A stretch of DNA of 64,000 nt from Melastoma dodecandrum (taxonomy: Eukaryota; Streptophyta; Magnoliopsida; Myrtales; Melastomataceae): the NCBI GenBank assembly GCA_029817715.1, contig JARUPY010000397.1:2790001-2854000 (forward strand), in the 5' to 3' direction. A program made the translations under genes and the position numbers. Shown one piece after another: positions 60,159 to 64,000 of this stretch; the stretch's first letter is position 1, and each line of letters opens with the position of its first letter. The notes beneath the pieces were generated by a model. It was not told where the DNA came from. It did no database searches and saw only the letters and a program-made list of their open reading frames with translations.

Positions 60159-60972
60159 TGACTTCCATTACATCATGTGGAAGGTCCGTATGGGAAACTT
60201 TTGGGGACCTCAACTTCTGCCCGTGGTTTGGGAATCAATACTTGCACCAACACACCTCACTTCCCAAGCCATTTTTTCTGTCCTCTAATAAAAATGCACA
60301 CACCGTTATGTCTAATTCTCATATCCCCTCTTCCAGTCGAACCTCCTTCACATGGCTTAGTCTCTTCTCTCTAGATGGGCCAACCTTAAATCGGTCTACT
60401 TGCTTCCTGACCCGTTCCCAAGATGTCGTCCCCTGTCCTCCTTAATTCATGCATCACCTTGTCCGTGAACGACTCGGCCAGGAAAAAGAGCTTCTGATCA
60501 AGATCCGCAAGGAATGATGAACCCCGATACGAGCACATCCCGTCGGGGACATTATGGCCAGTCATAACGGGTTCCATAGTACGTCAGGGTTCCTTTATCA
60601 AATTCATTTGATTCTGTTGGAAGATGATTTATCTCAGAACGAATGATATTGAAAAGAAGGAACATCATTTCGTATAAAGTGGGGATTATACCCCGGTCCT
60701 CTAAATCTCAAAACACACTGCCCCATGCCCACAACATGGTCTAATCTCACCAGGGCTCGCAGATCCTTGGACCGGAAGGAAGATGGGCATGGCAACCTCG
60801 TCATCGCCGTATGTGCAACCATGTTTTGATAACCCAGATGGGTTAACTTAGGGGGGGGGGGAAATGCTGCTTAAGGTACCGACCAAACACCTCCCCCCTC
60901 CCTCGTCCCTATGTGTGAAAGATTTTGGGTGCTGCCCGGAACTTACGACTAAAAGAGGAGGATGAGGAGGAC
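60159..60972. other. intergenic between RING remnant and LTR array
   Basis: Contains a second copy of TTCTGCCCGTGGTTTGGGAA (60216-60235; first at 60138-60157) and a poly-G run at 60851-60860. Minus-strand frames at 60386-60577 and 60634-60822 have no recognised domain. Confidence 0.45.
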
Positions 60973-61031
60973 CGTTGACATAGTAAATAATTTTGGGCCT
61001 GGGCTTAGAGCCCAGGAATCATCACACTACC

Positions 61032-61290
61032 TAAGAACGAAGTCGCCCAGGCCGACTCATGACAAAGTCGACTGGGCTAACTCAGAACGAAGTCGCCCAG
61101 GCCGACTCATGACAACGTCGACTGGGCTAACTCATAACGATGTCGCCCAGGTCGACTCATAGTGAAGTCGACTGGGTTAACTCATGACGAAGTCGACTGG
61201 GTTAACTCATGACAAAGTCACCCAGGTCGACTCATGACGAGGTCGGTTGGGTTAACTCATGATGAAGTCGACCCACAATGGAGTTACTAA
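61032..61290. repeat. ~50-bp subrepeats inside the LTR
   Basis: Units like GAAGTCGCCCAGGCCGACTC-ATGACAAAGTCGACTGGGCT-AACTCA repeat about five times with drift. GTCGAC palindromes recur in them. The block is copied in LTR2 and LTR3. Confidence 0.85.
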
Positions 61291-61754
61291 AGACGACTCA
61301 TGTATAGAGTCGACTAGGTCAACTCACCACTAAGATATGACTACCAATAGGACCCAATAGTAGCTAGGTCTACTCATAGGGTCAAGTCGACCTTATCCTG
61401 AACAAAGGCAACTACAGCAGTCAAAGCCCGTACAAACAAAGCAAGTCGACGAGATGGGAATAAATTTATTTATTCCTAAAATCACGATTGTTAAGAATCG
61501 TAACGGATTCTAATTTTCAGGAACGTGATCCCGTATCTCATGGGAAGTTGTTGGGACACTCCCACGATACTAGGGATCACGATCTATGACACGATCTGTA
61601 ACAAGATCCACTCGTTACGTGTTAGACACGTACGAGCTCACTATAAATAGCAAAGGAGTTTCCAAAGACAAAGGACGAAGAGACACAGCCAAAAACTCTG
61701 AAGTCTGTTCGTCAAACTTAGGATTTAGGTACCTTGACCCGGTTCATAGGTCAA

Positions 61755-61965
61755 CTCCCCCTCCATCGGCAGAGTGAGCTCGTAGGGCCTTTGCCGATAA
61801 CTCCCCACCAGCGACTCCACCGACGAAGTGAGCTCGTAGGGCCTTCGTCACAACTCTCCGCCAGCGACCACCTCCGACGAAGCGAGCTTCCAAGGCCTTC
61901 GTCACGACCTTCCGCCAGCAACCACCACAGACGGAGCGAGCTTCCAAGGCCTTCGTCACGTGTTC
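61755..61965. repeat. ~60-bp hairpin-forming subrepeats inside the LTR
   Basis: Four units, each with complementary ends: CGGCAGAG..CTTTGCCG, CGACGAAGTGAGC..GGCCTTCGTC, CGACGAAGCGAGC..GGCCTTCGTC, and GACGGAGCGAGC..GGCCTTCGTC. They read as an RRSEL-PSS peptide repeat on the plus strand, which is a by-product. Repeated in LTR2. Confidence 0.8.
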
Positions 61966-62179
61966 TCCGCCGCTACAAGGTCCCACATCGTCACCACCGT
62001 TTCCCTTTTTCCCTTTTAATGGCTGTAAGCCCTTTTCTTTTAATTATCTAAAGATTGTAAGACTTGCATTATTTCTGTATAAAGTTAGTGCATCTTCTTA
62101 CTGGCGACCACAATACAACTACTGTGAGTCCATTGCCAAATATTTCCGACGTGATCCGTTCCGTGCGCGAACACGTTTT

Positions 62180-62197
62180 TGGCGACCACAGTGGGAG
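62180..62197 (+). other. retrotransposon primer-binding site-like sequence
   Basis: TGGCGACCACAGTGGGAG, six bases after the LTR end. It matches the complement of the 3' end of plant tRNA-Lys (TGGCGCCCACCGTGGGGC) at most positions. Repeated at 63485-63502. Confidence 0.55.
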
Positions 62198-62274
62198 ATG
62201 GGCGGGAAAAGGACACTCACTCTCCCTTATATAGGGTGTGATTTTTTGCTAAGTCAGCATAGCTAACCCAGCAT

Positions 62275-62288
62275 AAAAGGGGGGCTTA
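62275..62288 (+). other. polypurine tract
   Basis: AAAAGGGGGGCTTA directly before the TGTTGACA of LTR2, the expected place for plus-strand priming. Repeated at 63580-63593. Confidence 0.7.
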
Positions 62289-64000
62289 TGTTGACATAGT
62301 AAATAATTTTGGGCCTGGGCTTAGAGCCCAGGAATCATCACACTACCTAAGAACGAAGTCGCCCAGGCCGACTCATGACAAAGTCGACTGGGCTAACTCA
62401 GAACGAAGTCGCCCAGGCCGACTCATGACAACGTCGACTGGGCTAACTCATAACGATGTCGCCCAGGTCGACTCATAGTGAAGTCGACTGGGTTAACTCA
62501 TGACGAAGTCGACTGGGTTAACTCATGACAAAGTCACCCAGGTCGACTCATGACGAGGTCGGTTGGGTTAACTCATGATGAAGTCGACCCACAATGGAGT
62601 TACTAAAGACGACTCATGTATAGAGTCGACTAGGTCAACTCACCACTAAGATATGACTACCAATAGGACCCAATAGTAGCTAGGTCTACTCATAGGGTCA
62701 AGTCGACCTTATCCTGAACAAAGGCAACTACAGCAGTCAAAGCCCGTACAAACAAAGCAAGTCGACGAGATGGGAATAAATTTATTTATTCCTAAAATCA
62801 CGATTGTTAAGAATCGTAACGGATTCTAATTTTCAGGAACGTGATCCCGTATCTCATGGGAAGTTGTTGGGACACTCCCACGATACTAGGGATCACGATC
62901 TATGACACGATTCCACTCGTTACGTGTTAGACACGTACGAGCTCACTATAAATAGCAAAGGAGTTTCCAAAGACAAAGGACGAAGAGACACAGCCAAAAA
63001 CTCTGAAGTCTGTTCGTCAAACTTAGGATTTAGGTACCTTGACCCGGTTCATAGGTCAACTCCCCATCCATCGGCAGAGTGAGCTCGTAGGGCCTTTGCC
63101 GATAACTCCCCACCAGCGACTCCACCGACGAAGTGAGCTCGTAGGGCCTTCGTCACAACTCTCCGCCAGCGACCACCTCCGACGAAGCGAGCTTCCAAGG
63201 CCTTCGTCACGACCTTCCGCCAGCAACCACCACAGACGGAGCGAGCTTCCAAGGCCTTCGTCACGTGTTCTCCGCCGCTACAAGATCCCACATCGTCACC
63301 ACCGTTTCCCTTTTTCCCTTTTAATGGCTGTAAGCCCTTTTCTTTTAATTATCTAAAGATTGTAAGACTTGCATTATTTCTGTATAAAGTTAGTGCATCT
63401 TCTTACTGGCGACCACAATACAACTACTGTGAGTCCATTGCCAAATATTTCCGACGTGATCCGTTCCGTGCGCGAACACGTTTTTGGCGACCACAGTGGG
63501 AGATGGGCGGGAAAAGGACACTCACTCTCCCTTATATAGGGTGTGATTTTTTGCTAAGTCAGCATAGCTAACCCAGCATAAAAGGGGGGCTTATGTTGAC
63601 ATAGTAAATAATTTTGGGCCTGGGCTTAGAGCCCAGGAATCATCACACTACCTAAGAACGAAGTCGCCCAGGCCGACTCATGACAAAGTCGACTGGGCTA
63701 ACTCAGAACGAAGTCGCCCAGGCCGACTCATGACAACGTCGACTGGGCTAACTCATAACGATGTCGCCCAGGTCGACTCATAGTGAAGTCGACTGGGTTA
63801 ACTCATGACGAAGTCGACTGGGTTAACTCATGACAAAGTCACCCAGGTCGACTCATGACGAGGTCGGTTGGGTTAACTCATGATGAAGTCGACCCACAAT
63901 GGAGTTACTAAAGACGACTCATGTATAGAGTCGACTAGGTCAACTCACCACTAAGATATGACTACCAATAGGACCCAATAGTAGCTAGGTCTACTCATAG

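Larger units (their letters stand above)
60973..64000 (+). mobile_element. tandem LTR array of a non-autonomous (TRIM-like) retrotransposon
   Basis: Three long terminal repeats alternate with two 115-bp internal segments: LTR1 60973-62173, internal 62174-62288, LTR2 62289-63478, internal 63479-63593, LTR3 from 63594 off the edge. LTRs start TGTTGACA (LTR1 starts CGTTGACA) and end GCGAACA, complementary TGTT/AACA ends. Each internal segment has only a primer-binding-like site and a polypurine tract, with no gag or pol. A TATAAATA lies in each LTR (61642 and 62947) for transcription. LTR1 and LTR2 differ by an 11-bp indel (61597-61608 region) and very few bases. No coding capacity, so it needed proteins in trans. 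Confidence 0.88.

Noticed and set aside
61980..61992. GTCCCACATCG in the LTR as a snRNA USE
   Set aside because: No TATA box at the required distance downstream; part of the retrotransposon leader.
61734..62051. 105-codon open frame rich in RRSEL/PSS repeats, present again at 63039-63356
   Set aside because: It lies wholly in LTR hairpin repeats, is also open on the other strand, and is copied only because the LTR is copied.
60973..64000. Regular repeats as a CRISPR array or satellite
   Set aside because: Plant DNA; unit has LTR ends, PBS-like and PPT sequences, which explain the period.

Overview
The window is nuclear DNA of a flowering plant, most likely a eudicot. Genes are split into many small exons with GT..AG introns, there are nuclear-type tRNA-Asp and tRNA-Ala genes, and the gene families are plant ones (chloroplast OEP24, mitochondrial gamma-carbonic anhydrase, S1-group bZIP with its sucrose-control upstream ORF, ERD6-like sugar carrier). 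Exon models were read by hand from reading frames, family similarity known from memory and splice dinucleotides. Each complete gene model closes in frame. Species cannot be fixed from this.

Layout. 0-1 kb: decayed MATE transporter (-). 1.4-5.7 kb: leishmanolysin-like M8 metallopeptidase (-). 7.3-9.1 kb: divergent NAC-like factor (-). 9.9 kb: tRNA-Asp. 10.2-11.3 kb: dead PEX11A copy (+). 11.7-14.2 kb: LPEAT1-type acyltransferase (+), convergent with a DeSI/PPPDE cysteine isopeptidase (-, 14.7-15.6 kb). 15.7-19.6 kb: leader and intergenic DNA. 19.7-21.8 kb: PP2C phosphatase (-). 23.6-25.0 kb: OEP24 (-). 25.4-30.3 kb: no credible protein gene, but two diverged tandem units that share promoter-like and internal blocks and each end in a tRNA-like element; this is the most novel-looking part. 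31.2-34.6 kb: ERD6-like sugar transporter pseudogene (-). 35.1 kb: tRNA-Ala. 35.4-40.8 kb: gamma-carbonic anhydrase and pfkB kinase (+), neighbours that, as I recall, are also adjacent in Arabidopsis. 42.3-43.7 kb: endo-beta-mannanase (+). 44.7-45.8 kb: DUF4408/DUF761 membrane protein (+). 46.4-47.5 kb: foldback element with long compound inverted repeats. 47.6-50.3 kb: inositol-pentakisphosphate 2-kinase IPK1 (+), convergent with a SEC14/SFH phospholipid-transfer protein (-, 50.8-54.2 kb). 55.9-56.7 kb: S1 bZIP with conserved-peptide uORF (+). 59.8-60.2 kb: first-exon remnant of a RING-family gene (+). 61-64 kb: near-perfect tandem array LTR-115 bp-LTR-115 bp-LTR, a non-autonomous retrotransposon running off the right edge.

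The genes are mostly unrelated housekeeping functions and form no operon-like pathway. Shared themes are membrane lipid handling (LPEAT1, SFH), inositol phosphate metabolism (IPK1), organelle proteins (OEP24, gamma-CA) and carbohydrate metabolism (mannanase, pfkB kinase, bZIP). Three multi-lesion pseudogenes plus the LTR array and foldback element show active local turnover.
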